Both the position numbers and the translations under genes were made by a program. DNA of 64,000 bases from Rubrivivax sp. (GTDB taxonomy: Bacteria > Pseudomonadota > Gammaproteobacteria > Burkholderiales > Burkholderiaceae_C). The notes beneath the pieces are model-generated. The model made no database searches. It had not been told where the DNA came from and saw only the letters and a list, made by a program, of their open reading frames with translations. Below, in pieces: positions 1 through 12,915 of the stretch. The DNA lies in assembly GCA_016719535.1 (NCBI GenBank), contig JADJYX010000045.1, positions 26,497-90,496 on the forward strand. The letters run 5' to 3'. Each line of letters starts with the position of its first letter. Within the stretch, counting starts at the first letter, position 1.

Positions 1-1146
1 CTGCGCGCCGGTGGCGATGACGATGGCGCGCGTGCTCAGCACCTGCACCCGCCCGTCGTCGTGCGTGATCTGCACGTGCCAGGGGTCGAGAATCTTCGCG
101 CGGCCGATCTGCACGTCCACGCCCAGCCCGGTATAACGTTCGACGGAATCGTGCGGCGCGATTGCCTTCACCACCACGGCGATGCGGTCCATCACACGGG
201 CGAAGTCGACGCGCGGCTCGACCGCATCCAGGCCCAGGTCGGCGGCGTGTCGCATCTGCCGCGCCAGCGTGGCGCTCTTGATCAGTGCCTTGCTGGGCAC
301 GCAGCCCTCGTTGAGGCAGTCGCCGCCCATCTGGTGCGCCTCGACCAGCGTCACCCGGGCCTTGACGGCAGCGGCGATGTAGCTCGTCACCAGGCCGGCG
401 GCACCGGCGCCGATGACGACCAGGTTGCGGTCGAAGCGCCGGGGCTTGCGGTCGGCCCAGCGCGCATAGATGCGCCGCGCCTTGACGGTGTCGACGATCT
501 TCTTGGCCAGCAGCGGGAACAGGCCGAGCAGCACGAAGGAGCCGATCAGCCCCGGCGACAGGATGCCCTGCAGCGAGCTGATCTGCGCCAGCTGCGTGCC
601 CGCATTCACATAGACCAGCGTGCCCGCCAGCATGCCGAGCTGGCTGACCCAGTAGAAGGTCCAGGCGCGCATCGTCGTCAGCCCCATCAGCAGGTTGATG
701 ACGAAGAACGGGAACAGCGGCACCAGCCGCAGCGTGAAGAGGTAGAAGCCGCCTTCGCGCGCCACACCGCGGTCGATGTCGGCCAGCGCCGAGCCGAAGC
801 GCGCCTGCACGCTGCTGCGCAGCAGGTAGCGCGACACCAGCATGGCCAGCGTGGCGCCGATGCTGCTGGCAAACGACACCACCAGCAGGCCCGTCCACAG
901 CCCGAAGAGCGCGCCGCCCAGCAGCGTGAGGATGGCCGCACCGGGCAGCGACAGCGCGGTCACCGCGACATAGACCGCAAAATAGACGCCGATCACCAGC
1001 GCCGGCCGGCTGGCGTAGCGCGTGGCCAGCTCGCCCTGCACGGCCTTGACGTGATCGAGGCTGAGGAAGCGACCGAGGTCGAGCGCGAAGAAGGCAACCA
1101 CCGCGGCGGCGATCAGCAGCAGCAATGCAAGCTGGCGGCGGTTCAT
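1..1146 (-). CDS. VTT-domain/FAD-dependent pyridine nucleotide-disulfide oxidoreductase fusion (3' end missing)
   Basis: The gene runs off the left edge, so only the first 382 codons are present. It starts at ATG 1146. Residues about 1-225 are a TVP38/TMEM64 (VTT, DedA-like) membrane domain with several hydrophobic helices. A second domain follows with a Rossmann FAD-binding motif (VVIGAGAAGLV, about residue 242) and the redox-active disulfide motif GGDCLNEGCVPSKA of the mercuric reductase/lipoamide dehydrogenase family. The known family role is NAD(P)H-dependent disulfide or metal reduction, here tethered to the inner membrane. The substrate cannot be told from sequence, and mercury-specific cysteines at the C-terminus are outside the window. 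It is the last gene of the minus-strand operon led by the response regulator at 4437. Confidence 0.85.
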   Translation of the reverse strand, partial: MNRRQLALLLLIAAAVVAFFALDLGRFLSLDHVKAVQGELATRYASRPALVIGVYFAVYVAVTALSLPGAAILTLLGGALFGLWTGLLVVSFASSIGATLAMLVSRYLLRSSVQARFGSALADIDRGVAREGGFYLFTLRLVPLFPFFVINLLMGLTTMRAWTFYWVSQLGMLAGTLVYVNAGTQLAQISSLQGILSPGLIGSFVLLGLFPLLAKKIVDTVKARRIYARWADRKPRRFDRNLVVIGAGAAGLVTSYIAAAVKARVTLVEAHQMGGDCLNEGCVPSKALIKSATLARQMRHAADLGLDAVEPRVDFARVMDRIAVVVKAIAPHDSVERYTGLGVDVQIGRAKILDPWHVQITHDDGRVQVLSTRAIVIATGAQ

Positions 1147-1197
1147 GTCAGGCGGGTTCGGGTCATGGCGGATGAGTCGCTCGGGCAGGGCCCGACG

Positions 1198-1821
1198 TTA
1201 CAGCGGGCCACGCCCACCCCCCAGCAGCGACCAGCCGGCATACAGCCGCGTGGCGATCGTCAGCACGCACAGCGCCGCAAAGCCGCAGGCCAGGGCCGCA
1301 AAGTGTGCCGGCCACAGGCACATCAGCGCAAAGCAGATCAGCGTCTCGCTGCCCTCGGTCAGCCCGCCCAGGTAGTACAGGCCCTTGCTGGGGTAGGCGC
1401 TGCTGTGCAGGCCGCGGCGCTCGGCCAGCACCGCGAAGGCCAGGAAGCTCGACCCGGTGCCGATGAAGGCCGCCAGCAGCACCGCCGCGGCCAGCGCATT
1501 GGCCGCCGGATCGGCCAGCGCGAAGGCCAGCGGCACGCTGGCGTAGAAGAGGAAGTCGAGCGTGATGTCGAGGAAGGCGCCGCGGTCGGTGGGCTTCGTC
1601 AGCCGGGCGACCGCGCCGTCCAGGCCATCGCACAGGCGGCCGAGCGCCAGCAGCGCCAGCCCCGGCAGCGGCTGCTGCCACGCGATCGCCGCCGCACCGG
1701 CCAGGCCGATGGCAAAGCCGGCCAGCGTGACGGCATCGGCGCCGACGCCGCGCGCCACCAGGGCACGCGCGATGGCACCGAGCACGGGCTGGAACCAGCC
1801 GAGCAGGCGGCGGTCGAGCAT
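1198..1821 (-). CDS. CDP-alcohol phosphatidyltransferase family membrane protein
   Basis: This 207-aa integral membrane protein carries the complete CDP-alcohol phosphotransferase signature D-G-x2-D-G-x2-A-R-x8-G-x3-D-x3-D (DGLDGAVAR followed by G and two Asp, about residues 68-92). The catalytic and Mg-binding acidic residues are therefore all present. The family transfers a phosphoalcohol from a CDP-activated donor (for example CDP-diacylglycerol) to a hydroxyl acceptor in phospholipid synthesis. The exact product is not predictable. The start ATG at 1821 overlaps the stop of pcp by one base (TGATG), which implies translational coupling. The membership of a PmrA/QseB-type operon is compatible with a role in envelope lipid remodelling, but that is inference. 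Confidence 0.85.
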   Translation of the reverse strand: MLDRRLLGWFQPVLGAIARALVARGVGADAVTLAGFAIGLAGAAAIAWQQPLPGLALLALGRLCDGLDGAVARLTKPTDRGAFLDITLDFLFYASVPLAFALADPAANALAAAVLLAAFIGTGSSFLAFAVLAERRGLHSSAYPSKGLYYLGGLTEGSETLICFALMCLWPAHFAALACGFAALCVLTIATRLYAGWSLLGGGRGPL

Positions 1822-2474
1822 CAGTCCACCTGGCCAGCGCCCAGCCGCAGGTCCTGGCCCGCCGTGCAGATGGCGGTGGCCAGCGCCAGCCGCACGCCGG
1901 CGGTCTGCAGGCCCAGCGGCATGCCTGGGCCCAGGCCACGCGCCGCCGCCTGCGCGGGCAGCAGGGGCACGTGCACGAAGCCGCCGCGCACGCCCGGGCG
2001 GCGGCGCAGCGCATGCATGAGGCCGAAGAAGACGTGGTTGCAGACGAAGGTGCCGGCCGTCTGCGACACCTCGGCGCCGATGCCGGCCTCGCGCAGCGCC
2101 GCCAGCATGGCCTTGATCGGCAACGTGCCGAAATAGGCCGCGGGCGCGCCGGGCTGCGCCGGTTCGTCGATGGGCTGCGCGCCGGCGTTGTCGGGGATGC
2201 GGGCGTCGATCACGTTGAGGGCCACGCGCTCCAGGCTGATGACGCTGCGCGCGGCCTGGCCCAGCGCCAGCACCAGTTGCGGCCGGTGGCGGCGCAGCGC
2301 GGCCCGCAGCACCGGCAGGGCGCCGTCGAAGCTGCAGGGCAGCCGCACGGCGTGCACGCTGGCGCCGTGCAGGGCCTGCCCGTGCAGCGCCTGCGCGATC
2401 TGCCAGGACGGGTTGACGGTGTCGCCGTCGAAGGGTTCGAAACCGGTGACGAGGCAGCGCAGGTCGGATGTCAT
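1821..2474 (-). CDS. pcp: Pyrrolidone-carboxylate (pyroglutamyl) peptidase, family C15
   Basis: The 217-aa protein has the typical size of this family. It begins with the hallmark LVTGFEPFDGDTVNPSW. The triad of peptidase family C15 can be assigned: Glu in SLERVALN (about residue 81), Cys in GTFVCNHVFFG (about 144), His in GFVHVPLLP (about 168). It removes N-terminal pyroglutamate from peptides in the cytoplasm and releases 5-oxoproline. Its start codon overlaps the histidine kinase stop (ATGA, 2471-2474) and its end overlaps the phosphatidyltransferase start. A 5-oxoprolinase that could consume its product lies at 9154-12824, outside this operon. Confidence 0.93.
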   Translation of the reverse strand: MTSDLRCLVTGFEPFDGDTVNPSWQIAQALHGQALHGASVHAVRLPCSFDGALPVLRAALRRHRPQLVLALGQAARSVISLERVALNVIDARIPDNAGAQPIDEPAQPGAPAAYFGTLPIKAMLAALREAGIGAEVSQTAGTFVCNHVFFGLMHALRRRPGVRGGFVHVPLLPAQAAARGLGPGMPLGLQTAGVRLALATAICTAGQDLRLGAGQVD

Positions 2475-3778
2475 GTCGGCACGGCGGGGGTTGCTGCAGA
2501 TGGGTCAGGCGCCAGGCTGAGCTCGGCTGCAAAGCCCTGCGCCACCTCGGGCAGCGTCAGCTCGCCACCATGGGCGCGCGCCACCAGATCGGCCAGCATC
2601 AGGCCCAGGCCCATGCGGCCCTCGTAGGCCTGGTCGGCCAGCGCACGCGCCAGCTCGGCGCGGCGCTCGGGCGGCGCGCCGCGGCCGTCGTCGTGCAGGC
2701 GCAGGCGCTGCAGGCCGTCGCGCGCCTGCCAGGTGACCTGCAGCGTGCCTGCGCCATGGCGCACGGCGTTGTCCAGCAGGTTGATGAGCGCGGCGCTCAG
2801 CAGGTCTTCGTCGGCGTCGACGACGTCGTCGGCGCCCACCTGCAGCTGCAGCGGCTCGTGCGGCAGCCGCGCCAGCAGCGACGCCAGGTGAATCGGCCGC
2901 CGCTGCAACTCCGCGCCGCTGCGAAACAGCGCCAGCAGCGCCGCGACCACGCGCGTCAGCCGCGTCACGGCCTCGCGCGCACGGGCCAGCCGCGGCTGCA
3001 GCGCCGGCGGCGCCTCGCGCTCGGCCACCGCCAGCTGCAGGTCGATGCCGGCCAGCGGCGTGCGCAGCGCGTGCGCGGAATGGGCCGAGAAGGCGCGTTC
3101 GTTGGCCACGCGCCGCGCCAGGCGCTCGCCCAGCGCCTCGATGGCGTCGTGCACGGGCTGCAGCTCACGCCGCGTCGGCGCAGCCAGCGCCGTGGCCGGC
3201 GGCAGGGGCTCGTAGCGCGCCAGCGCCAGCGCCAGATCGTCCAGCGGCTGCAGCTCGCGCCGCACGCGGCGCTGCAGCCACCAGGCGCTGAGCAGCGCGA
3301 TCGCCAGCGCCGACCAGACGGCCGCCCAGGCGATCTCGGCGGCCGCCTCGCGCCGTTCGTCGCGCGTCTGCGCGACGTAGAGCGTGCGCCTGCCGTCCGC
3401 CAGCGGCAGTGCATAGACGCGCCAGCCGGCGGCGGCATCGGCAAAGCCCGTCACCGGCAGCGGCAGCCAGGGCTGCGCGGGCGCGCGTGCCGAGCGCAGC
3501 AGCAAGCCGCCGGGGCCGACCAGCTGCCAGGCAAAATGTTCGTGCTGGCCGGCGCCTTCGCCGATCGCGGCCGCCGCCTCGGTCAGGTCGGCACCGTCGG
3601 CCAGGCTCAGCAGCCGCCCCAGCACCGGCGCCGCGGCCTGCAGCGTCTCGTCGAGCAGTTCGTCGACCTCGGACGTCACCGCCAGCCAGACGGCGGCCGA
3701 GACGCCCAGCCCCCAGGCCAGCGCCACGGCCACCAGCAGCCCCGTCAGCCGCGAGCGGATGGTCGGCAGCGCCTTCAT
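2471..3778 (-). CDS. Sensor histidine kinase, QseC/PmrB-like
   Basis: Translation is taken from ATG 3778 (MKALPTIRSRLTG), which overlaps the response-regulator stop as ATGA; this gives 435 aa. An N-terminal transmembrane helix, a periplasmic segment of about 110 residues and a second transmembrane helix precede the dimerisation/phosphoacceptor region (SAHSAHALRTPLAG, His in HALRTPL) and a HATPase_c domain with N box (LINLLDNAVRHG) and G boxes (DDGRG, GLGLMLADLVARAHGG). It is the partner of the regulator at 3775-4437. The layout with a divergent eptA-like gene is that of PmrAB systems, which respond to envelope signals such as metals or cationic peptides. The signal itself is unknown. Confidence 0.88.
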   Translation of the reverse strand: MKALPTIRSRLTGLLVAVALAWGLGVSAAVWLAVTSEVDELLDETLQAAAPVLGRLLSLADGADLTEAAAAIGEGAGQHEHFAWQLVGPGGLLLRSARAPAQPWLPLPVTGFADAAAGWRVYALPLADGRRTLYVAQTRDERREAAAEIAWAAVWSALAIALLSAWWLQRRVRRELQPLDDLALALARYEPLPPATALAAPTRRELQPVHDAIEALGERLARRVANERAFSAHSAHALRTPLAGIDLQLAVAEREAPPALQPRLARAREAVTRLTRVVAALLALFRSGAELQRRPIHLASLLARLPHEPLQLQVGADDVVDADEDLLSAALINLLDNAVRHGAGTLQVTWQARDGLQRLRLHDDGRGAPPERRAELARALADQAYEGRMGLGLMLADLVARAHGGELTLPEVAQGFAAELSLAPDPSAATPAVPT

Positions 3779-4437
3779 CGATCGGACAGCGTGATGCGGT
3801 AGCCGAGACCGCGCACGGTCTCGATCAGGTCGCGGCCCAGCTTGCGCCGCACGCTGGAGACATGCACCTCGAGCGCGTTGCTCTGCACCTCGGCGTCGGC
3901 GCCCAGCAGCAGGCGCTCGAGGTCGGCCTTGGCCACGACGCGGCCGGCGCGGCGCAGCAGCGCCTCGAGCAACGCCCATTCGCGCGCCGTCAGCGCCACA
4001 CGCTGCCCGGCCACCTGCACGCTGTGCGCGGCCAGGTCGATGTCGGCGTCGCCGACGCGGCAGCTGCCGGCGCCGCCGGCCGCGCCGCGACGCTGCAGCA
4101 CGCGCAGCCGTGCCGCCAGCTCGGCGGGGTCGAAGGGCTTGACGAGGTAGTCGTCGGCGCCGCCATCGAGGCCGCGCACGCGCTCTTCCAGCCGGTCGCG
4201 CGCGGTCAGCATGAAGGCCGGCGTGCCGTCGCCGCGCTGGCGCTGGCGCGACAGCCAGTCCAGCCCGGAGCCGTCGGGCAGCTGCCAGTCGACCAGCCAG
4301 GCGTCGTAGGGTTCGCCGGCCACCGCCTGCAGCGCGCGCAGCGAACCGAACCAGTCCACCACATGGCCTTCGCCGCGCAGGTAGTCGCGCAGGCCTTCGC
4401 CCAGGATGGCATCGTCCTCCAGCAACAGCAGCCGCAT
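3775..4437 (-). CDS. OmpR/PmrA/QseB-family response regulator
   Basis: This 220-aa protein has an N-terminal receiver domain with the acidic pair (LLEDDA), the phosphoacceptor Asp in WLVDWQLPDG (about residue 51) and the conserved Lys in LVKPFDP. A C-terminal winged-helix DNA-binding domain follows (LTAREWALLEALLRR ... EVHVSSVRRKLG ... IETVRGLGYRI). It heads a tightly overlapping operon with its kinase, pcp and the lipid enzyme. It is transcribed away from the phosphoethanolamine transferase at 4501. A tandem CTTCAG repeat in the 63-bp gap is a plausible binding site for it. Confidence 0.9.
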   Translation of the reverse strand: MRLLLLEDDAILGEGLRDYLRGEGHVVDWFGSLRALQAVAGEPYDAWLVDWQLPDGSGLDWLSRQRQRGDGTPAFMLTARDRLEERVRGLDGGADDYLVKPFDPAELAARLRVLQRRGAAGGAGSCRVGDADIDLAAHSVQVAGQRVALTAREWALLEALLRRAGRVVAKADLERLLLGADAEVQSNALEVHVSSVRRKLGRDLIETVRGLGYRITLSDR

Positions 4438-4459
4438 GCGGCGATTGTGGCGCTGCCGG

Positions 4460-4476
4460 CTTCAGGCCCTCTTCAG
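4460..4476. promoter_or_regulatory. PmrA-box-like tandem repeat, CTTCAG-N5-CTTCAG
   Basis: Two identical hexamers CTTCAG are separated by 5 bp (11-bp period), within a longer direct repeat TTCAGGCCC at 4461-4469 and 4472-4480. The architecture matches the known PmrA box (CTTAAG-N5-CTTAAG) with one substitution per half-site. It lies between a divergent PmrA/QseB-like regulator and an eptA-like gene, the classic target. Binding is inferred. Confidence 0.55.
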
Positions 4477-4500
4477 GCCCTGGGGCTCCAATCGCGTCCG

Positions 4501-6228
4501 ATGCTGATCCCGACCCCGCGCCGCCAGCCGGCCCCGGCCCCTGCCCGGGCGCTGCCCTCCCGGCCGTCCCGTGTGCGGGCCGCCCTGCCCACCCTGCGCC
4601 TGAGCGTCGAGGGCCTGCTGCTGCTGGCCTGCGCCTGGTTGGTGATCGCAGCCAACGGCCCGTTCGTGCGGGCGGCGCTGCAGGGCCGCGAGCTCGCCGA
4701 CGCCTCGGCCTGGGGCTTCGGCCTGGCGCTGGTGCTGGGCGTGCTGGCGCTGCACCTGCTGCTGCTGGCGCCGCTGGCCAGCCGCTGGACGGTCAAGCCG
4801 CTGCTGGCGCTGCTGGTCGTGGGCACGGCCTTCGCGTCGTTCTACATGCAGCAGTACGGCGTCTACCTCGACCCGTCGATGCTGCGCAACGTGCTGCGCA
4901 CCGACATCCGCGAGGCCGGCGAGTTGCTGGGCCCGTCGCTGGCGCTGCACCTGCTGCTGCATGCCGCATTGCCGCTGCTGCTGCTGTGGCGGGTCGAGCT
5001 GGTCACGCGGCCCTGGCCGCGCGCGCTGCTGATGCGCCTGGGCCTGGTCGTCGCGGCCCTGGCCGTGCTGGGGGTGGCGCTGCTGTCGGCCTTCCAGCCG
5101 CTGGCCTCGCTGATGCGCAACCACAAGGAGGTGCGCTACCTGATCACACCGGCCAATGTGCTGTGGTCGCTGGCCAGCGTGGCCGGTGCCGAGGCCAGGG
5201 CCGGCAAGGCGCCGCGGCAGCCGATCGGCCTGGACGCCCATCCCGGGCCCGGCTGGGCCACGCGCAGCAAACCGCAGCTGGTGGTGCTGGTGGTGGGCGA
5301 GACGGCGCGCAGCGCCAACTGGGGGCTGTCGGGCTATGCCCGCCAGACCACGCCGCAGCTGGCGCAGCAGGCCACGCAGACGCCGCTGATCAACTTCGTG
5401 CACGCCACCGCCTGCGGCACCAACACCGAGGTCTCGGTGCCCTGTCTGTTCGCCCCGGTGGGCCGGCGCGACTACGACGAGGCCGCCATCCGCGGCAGCC
5501 AGTCGCTGCTGCACCTGCTGGCGCGCGCCGGCGTGGGCGTGACCTGGCGCGACAACCAGAGCGGCTGCAAGGGCACCTGCGAAGGCCTGCCGATGCAGAC
5601 CGTGCAGGACCTGGCACCGCCGGGCCTGTGCGCCGACGGCCACTGCCTAGACGAAGGCCTGCTGCACGGCCTGCCGGAGATGCTGCGCCGCTCGCGCGGC
5701 ACCCAGCTGCTGGTGCTGCACCCGCTGGGCAACCACGGCCCCTCGTATTTCCGCCGCTACCCGCCGGCCTTTGCGCGCTTCCAGCCCGCATGCCGCAGCG
5801 ACGACCTGCGCCGCTGCAGCCGGCAGGAGATCGTCAACGCCTACGACAATGCGCTGCTCTATACCGACCACCTGCTGGCGCAGCTGGTGGCGCAGCTGCA
5901 GGCCCGGGCCGATTCGCTGGACAGCGCGCTGGTCTATGTCTCCGACCATGGCGAATCGCTGGGCGAGGCCAACCTCTACCTGCACGGCATGCCCTACGCC
6001 ATCGCACCCGACGTGCAGAAGCAGGTGCCGATGCTGATGTGGTTCTCGCCGGGCTTCGCGGCCACGCAACGGCTGGACCTGGGCTGCCTGCGCGCGCGCG
6101 CCACCCAGCCGGCCGCGCACGACCACCTGTTCCACACCCTGCTGGGCCTGCTGGATGTGAGCACCACGCTCTACGACCCGGCCTGGGACCTGGGCCGGCC
6201 CTGCCGCCCGGTCAGCCCGTCGACATGA
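4501..6228 (+). CDS. eptA: Phosphoethanolamine--lipid A transferase, EptA-like
   Basis: The 575-aa protein starts at ATG 4501. Five hydrophobic helices fill about residues 38-230, followed by a periplasmic alkaline-phosphatase-fold (sulfatase) domain. The catalytic Thr motif VVGETARSANWGLSGYAR (about residue 265) and the metal-binding motif SDHGESLGE (about residue 482) are intact, and the paired cysteines typical of EptA are present (ATACGTNTEVSVPC, GCKGTC). The family adds phosphoethanolamine to lipid A phosphates in the periplasm and raises resistance to cationic peptides and polymyxins. It overlaps the PAP2 phosphatase gene by ATGA and is divergent from the two-component system likely to control it. 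An upstream extension in this frame exists but is antisense to the regulator and was rejected. Confidence 0.9.
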   Translation: MLIPTPRRQPAPAPARALPSRPSRVRAALPTLRLSVEGLLLLACAWLVIAANGPFVRAALQGRELADASAWGFGLALVLGVLALHLLLLAPLASRWTVKPLLALLVVGTAFASFYMQQYGVYLDPSMLRNVLRTDIREAGELLGPSLALHLLLHAALPLLLLWRVELVTRPWPRALLMRLGLVVAALAVLGVALLSAFQPLASLMRNHKEVRYLITPANVLWSLASVAGAEARAGKAPRQPIGLDAHPGPGWATRSKPQLVVLVVGETARSANWGLSGYARQTTPQLAQQATQTPLINFVHATACGTNTEVSVPCLFAPVGRRDYDEAAIRGSQSLLHLLARAGVGVTWRDNQSGCKGTCEGLPMQTVQDLAPPGLCADGHCLDEGLLHGLPEMLRRSRGTQLLVLHPLGNHGPSYFRRYPPAFARFQPACRSDDLRRCSRQEIVNAYDNALLYTDHLLAQLVAQLQARADSLDSALVYVSDHGESLGEANLYLHGMPYAIAPDVQKQVPMLMWFSPGFAATQRLDLGCLRARATQPAAHDHLFHTLLGLLDVSTTLYDPAWDLGRPCRPVSPST

Positions 6229-6933
6229 CAGCACGCCTCGAAACCGGCGGCCTGTCCGTGGCCCTGCCGGCGCGGGCGTGGCCGCGGCTGGACGATCTGC
6301 ACCTGACGCTGGCCGGTCTGGTGCTGGTGCTGCTGTGGGACCTGAGCGGGCTCGACCGCCTGGCGCTGCATGCGGTGGGCGACGCCCACGGCTTTGCGTG
6401 GCGCGAGCATGTGCTGACCCGCCGCGTGCTGCACGACGGCGGCCGCTGGCTGGGCTGGGCGGTGGCGGTGCTGCTGGCGGTCAATGTCTGGCGGCCGCTG
6501 TGGGCGGGCCCGACACGCGGCGAGCGCCTGCGCTGGCTGGCGGTGACGCTGCTGTGCGGGGCGGCGGTGCCGGCGCTCAAGTCGTTCAGCGCCACCAGTT
6601 GCCCCTGGGACCTGGCCGAATTCGGCGGCGTGGCGGACTACGTGTCGCACTGGCGGCTGGGCGTGGCAGACGGCGGCCCCGGGCGCTGCTTTCCTTCGGG
6701 GCATGCCAGCGCCGCCTTTGCCTTTGTCGGCGGCTGGTTCGTGCTGCGCAGGCACCGGCCGCGCGGCCCGCGCCTGGCTGCTGGCGGTGGCCGGCGTCGG
6801 GCTGCTGTTCGGCGGCGCGCAGTTTCTGCGCGGCGCCCACCCGCCCAGCCATACGCTGTGGACGGCCTGGCTGTGCTGGGCGCTGAGCGCGAGCTTGCTC
6901 GGATGCTGGCGCCGGCGTCGATCCCCTGCTTGA
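6225..6933 (+). CDS. PAP2-family membrane phosphatase, frameshifted
   Basis: The start ATG overlaps the eptA stop (ATGA). The first two thirds read in one frame through KSFSATSCPWDL (motif 1-like) and RCFPSGHASAAFAF (motif 2, PSGH). The frame then changes between about 6755 and 6775, and the C-terminal part with motif 3 (RGAHPPSHTLWTAW) is encoded in another frame ending at 6933. The combined protein would be about 235 aa with six hydrophobic segments, normal for type-2 phosphatidic acid phosphatases. Such enzymes dephosphorylate lipid or isoprenyl phosphates on the periplasmic side. Next to eptA it may supply or recycle lipid substrates. The break may be a sequencing indel or a real inactivation. 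Confidence 0.8.
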
Positions 6934-7026
6934 TGCGCGCCATCCACCGCCCGGTCGAGCCGGTACGCGCACGATCGGCGGACAATGCACCCCACCCGCC
7001 GCCCCGAGGGCCGACCCCGCCAGCCG

Positions 7027-9153
7027 ATGCCCACGCGTCCGTCGATCCCCTTCCTGCTCGACCTGCTGCGCCTGGCCATGCGCAGGGAGGCGACGGCGAT
7101 GTACATCGTGCCGTGGATGCCGCCCACGCTGCGCATCGACGAGCGTTCGGTGCCGCTGTCGTCGGTGAGCTTCACGCCCGAGCAGACCACGCTGCTGGTG
7201 CTGGACGTGCTGGACGACACGCGGCGCGCGGCGCTGTACCCCAGCCGCGTCATCGAACTCAGCTTCGCGCTCGACGGCGTGGGGCGCTTTCGCGTGCATG
7301 CCTTCCGCCGCCACGGCCAGCCGGCGATGGCGATCCGCCCCTTTGCCCTCGATGTACCGACGCCGCGCACGCTGGCGCTGCCGGCGCTGGCCTGCCAGGC
7401 GGTGCTGGCCGACCGCGGCCTGCTGATGCTGGCCAGCCGCTCGCTGGCGCTGCGGCGCGACGCCGCCACTGCGCTGCTGGAGCACCGCAACCGCGTCGGT
7501 GAAGGCGAACTGGCGCTGCTGGACGGCGCCACGCGCCACTGGCACGAGCGTGCGCGCTGTCAGGTCCACCAGGGCCTGGACCTGGCCGCGCTCGACGAGT
7601 TGCTGCTGCGTCGCGCGCAGCCGGCGGTGCCCGCGCTGACGGCGTCGCCGCCACTGGCCATCGCCTGGGGCGAGCTGCGCGACGGCCCGCAGCTCGAGCG
7701 CGTGGTGCGTGCCGCCGAACGGGCGCTGTGCGTGGTCACGCTGCCGGCCGAGCACCTGCTGGGCGCGCTGCAGCGGCTGATCCGGCTGGCGGCCGAACAC
7801 ACCGGCCATGCGCTGCTGCACCGCGCCGCCATCCAGTTGCACAGCCTGCTGGTGATGCGCCCGGTGCCGGCGGCCGTCGGTGGCCGCGACCTGGCAGCGA
7901 CCGTGGCGCTGATGAATTCGCCCGAACTCGCCGCCAGCCTGGCCGAAGGCTACCTCGACGCTGCGCGAACTGCTGCAGGGGTGCCGCGCCGCGCCCCGGC
8001 GCCGCCGCCCCCACCGGCCCCGACGAGCACCTGGGGCCAGCTGCTGGCGCAGGGCCTGATCACGCCCGAGGTGGCGTTGCGCCATGCGGTCGACGAACCG
8101 GCGCTGCTGCGCCGCATAGCCGCTGCCGAGCTGCACCCGCTGCCCGACGCCGCCACCGCCCCGGTCACCGTGGACACCGGCTTCGCCGACCTCTTCGACA
8201 CTGGCTCGCCGCCCAGCGACCCGTTCGACTTTGCCGAACCGGCGGCCCACCGGCCGGCGGCCGATACGCAGTTCGACAGCGTCGACTGCGGCCGGGCGCC
8301 GTCCTCGCGGCCGCTGGCGCTCGAGCCGCAGCCCCTGGCGACGCGCTCGCCTTCGCCGCACAGCGTGCAGTGCCACGCCTGGACGGCACCGGCGGTGGCC
8401 GCCGGGCAGGTGGCGGTGATCGACATCTGGGCCGCACGTGCCGATCAGGCCGACGAGGTCGCCCGCCTGGCCGCCCACGGCACCGACCCGCCACCCGAGG
8501 CGGCGGTGATCGAAGGCGATGCCGAGCCGCTGACGCTGCAGCTGCGCATCGACGGCGTGCTGCCGGCGCCGACCGCGCTGCGCCAGCACTGGACCGGGCG
8601 GCCGCAACGCGTGCGCTTCCAGGTGCCGGTGCCGCGCACCACCGCAGCCGGGGCGCATGCCGCGCGCCTGCGGCTGGCCGTCGGCGGGCTGCCGATCGGC
8701 GAGCTGAGCTTCGTGCTGCAGGTGCGGCCCGACGCCGCCGGGCACGCGCCGCCCGAGGATGCGCACGCCGTGCGGCGCATGCTGCCGTCGGCCTATGCCT
8801 GCTTTGCCAACGAGGACCGCGACACCGCGCTGCACTGCATCGAGCAGCTGCAGCGGCTGGCGCCCGACCTCGACGTCTTCATCGGCGCGCCGCAGTTGCG
8901 CAGCACCGAAGGCTGGCGCCAGCGCATCGAGCAGGAGATGGCGCGCCGCGAGCGCCTGTTCCTGTTCTGGTCGCAGGCGGCCGCCGAATCGCCCTGGGTC
9001 GATTTCGAGTGGCGCCACGTGCTGCGCCGCCGCGGCCCGGGCGCCATCGACGCCGTGCTGCTGCAGCCGCCGCGCGATGGCGCCGCTGCCGCCCGAGCCG
9101 TCCGACCTGCCGGTGACGCTGCTGCGCCAGCGGACGGCGGCCGCGGCACTGCT

Positions 9154-9172
<19 letters not shown>
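7027..9172 (+). CDS. Fusion of a degenerate PilT/PilU-like ATPase module to a C-terminal TIR domain
   Basis: From ATG 7027 (an in-frame ATG at 6985 is also possible) residues 1-315 align by eye with PilT/PilU retraction ATPases: the N-terminal PAS-like part (PPTLRIDERSVPL, GVGRFRVHAFRRHGQPAMAIR), the GELRD remnant of the Walker B region, and a tail resembling LAQGLITPEVALRHA. The P-loop is absent: the expected GPTGSGKS stretch reads ASRSLALRRDAAT (about residues 135-147), and the HTNSAA box is lost. A Pro-rich linker, an Ig-like beta segment (about 488-571) and a TIR domain (about 586-690) follow. The TIR domain keeps SPWVDFEW, whose Glu corresponds to the catalytic Glu of NAD-cleaving TIRs. 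The last about 30 codons (PLPPEPSDLPVTLL) need a +1 shift near 9080. Without the shift, the frame runs on antisense to the next gene. Confidence 0.72.
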
Positions 9173-12824
<3,652 letters not shown>

Positions 12825-12837
12825 GGGAAAAACTGTG

Positions 12838-12915
12838 TTGACACGGCGTTGACAGACGAGGAATCGACGTACTGCGCAGCTGGCCCGTGACGTGGGTTTT
12901 GACAATCCGTTGACA
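12838..12915 (+). promoter_or_regulatory. Two TTGACA-N5-TTGACA pairs, candidate integrase arm sites (left end)
   Basis: TTGACA occurs at 12838, 12849, 12899 and 12910, giving two pairs, each with an 11-bp period and 61 bp apart. A related pair (TTGACA-N5-TTTACA) is at 26723-26739 next to the right att core. Paired sites near both ends fit arm-type binding sites of a tyrosine recombinase. The rest of 12916-13102 holds no recognisable gene. Confidence 0.5.

Noticed and set aside
61..2136. Long plus-strand open frame of 691 codons
   Set aside because: It lies antisense to the VTT-FAD, phosphatidyltransferase and pcp genes; the translation is Arg/Gln/His-rich low-complexity text typical of G+C-rich shadow frames.
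12838..12915. TTGACA motifs as sigma-70 -35 promoter boxes
   Set aside because: No matching -10 boxes at 16-18 bp, no gene downstream on that strand, and the 11-bp pairing recurs at the other island end.
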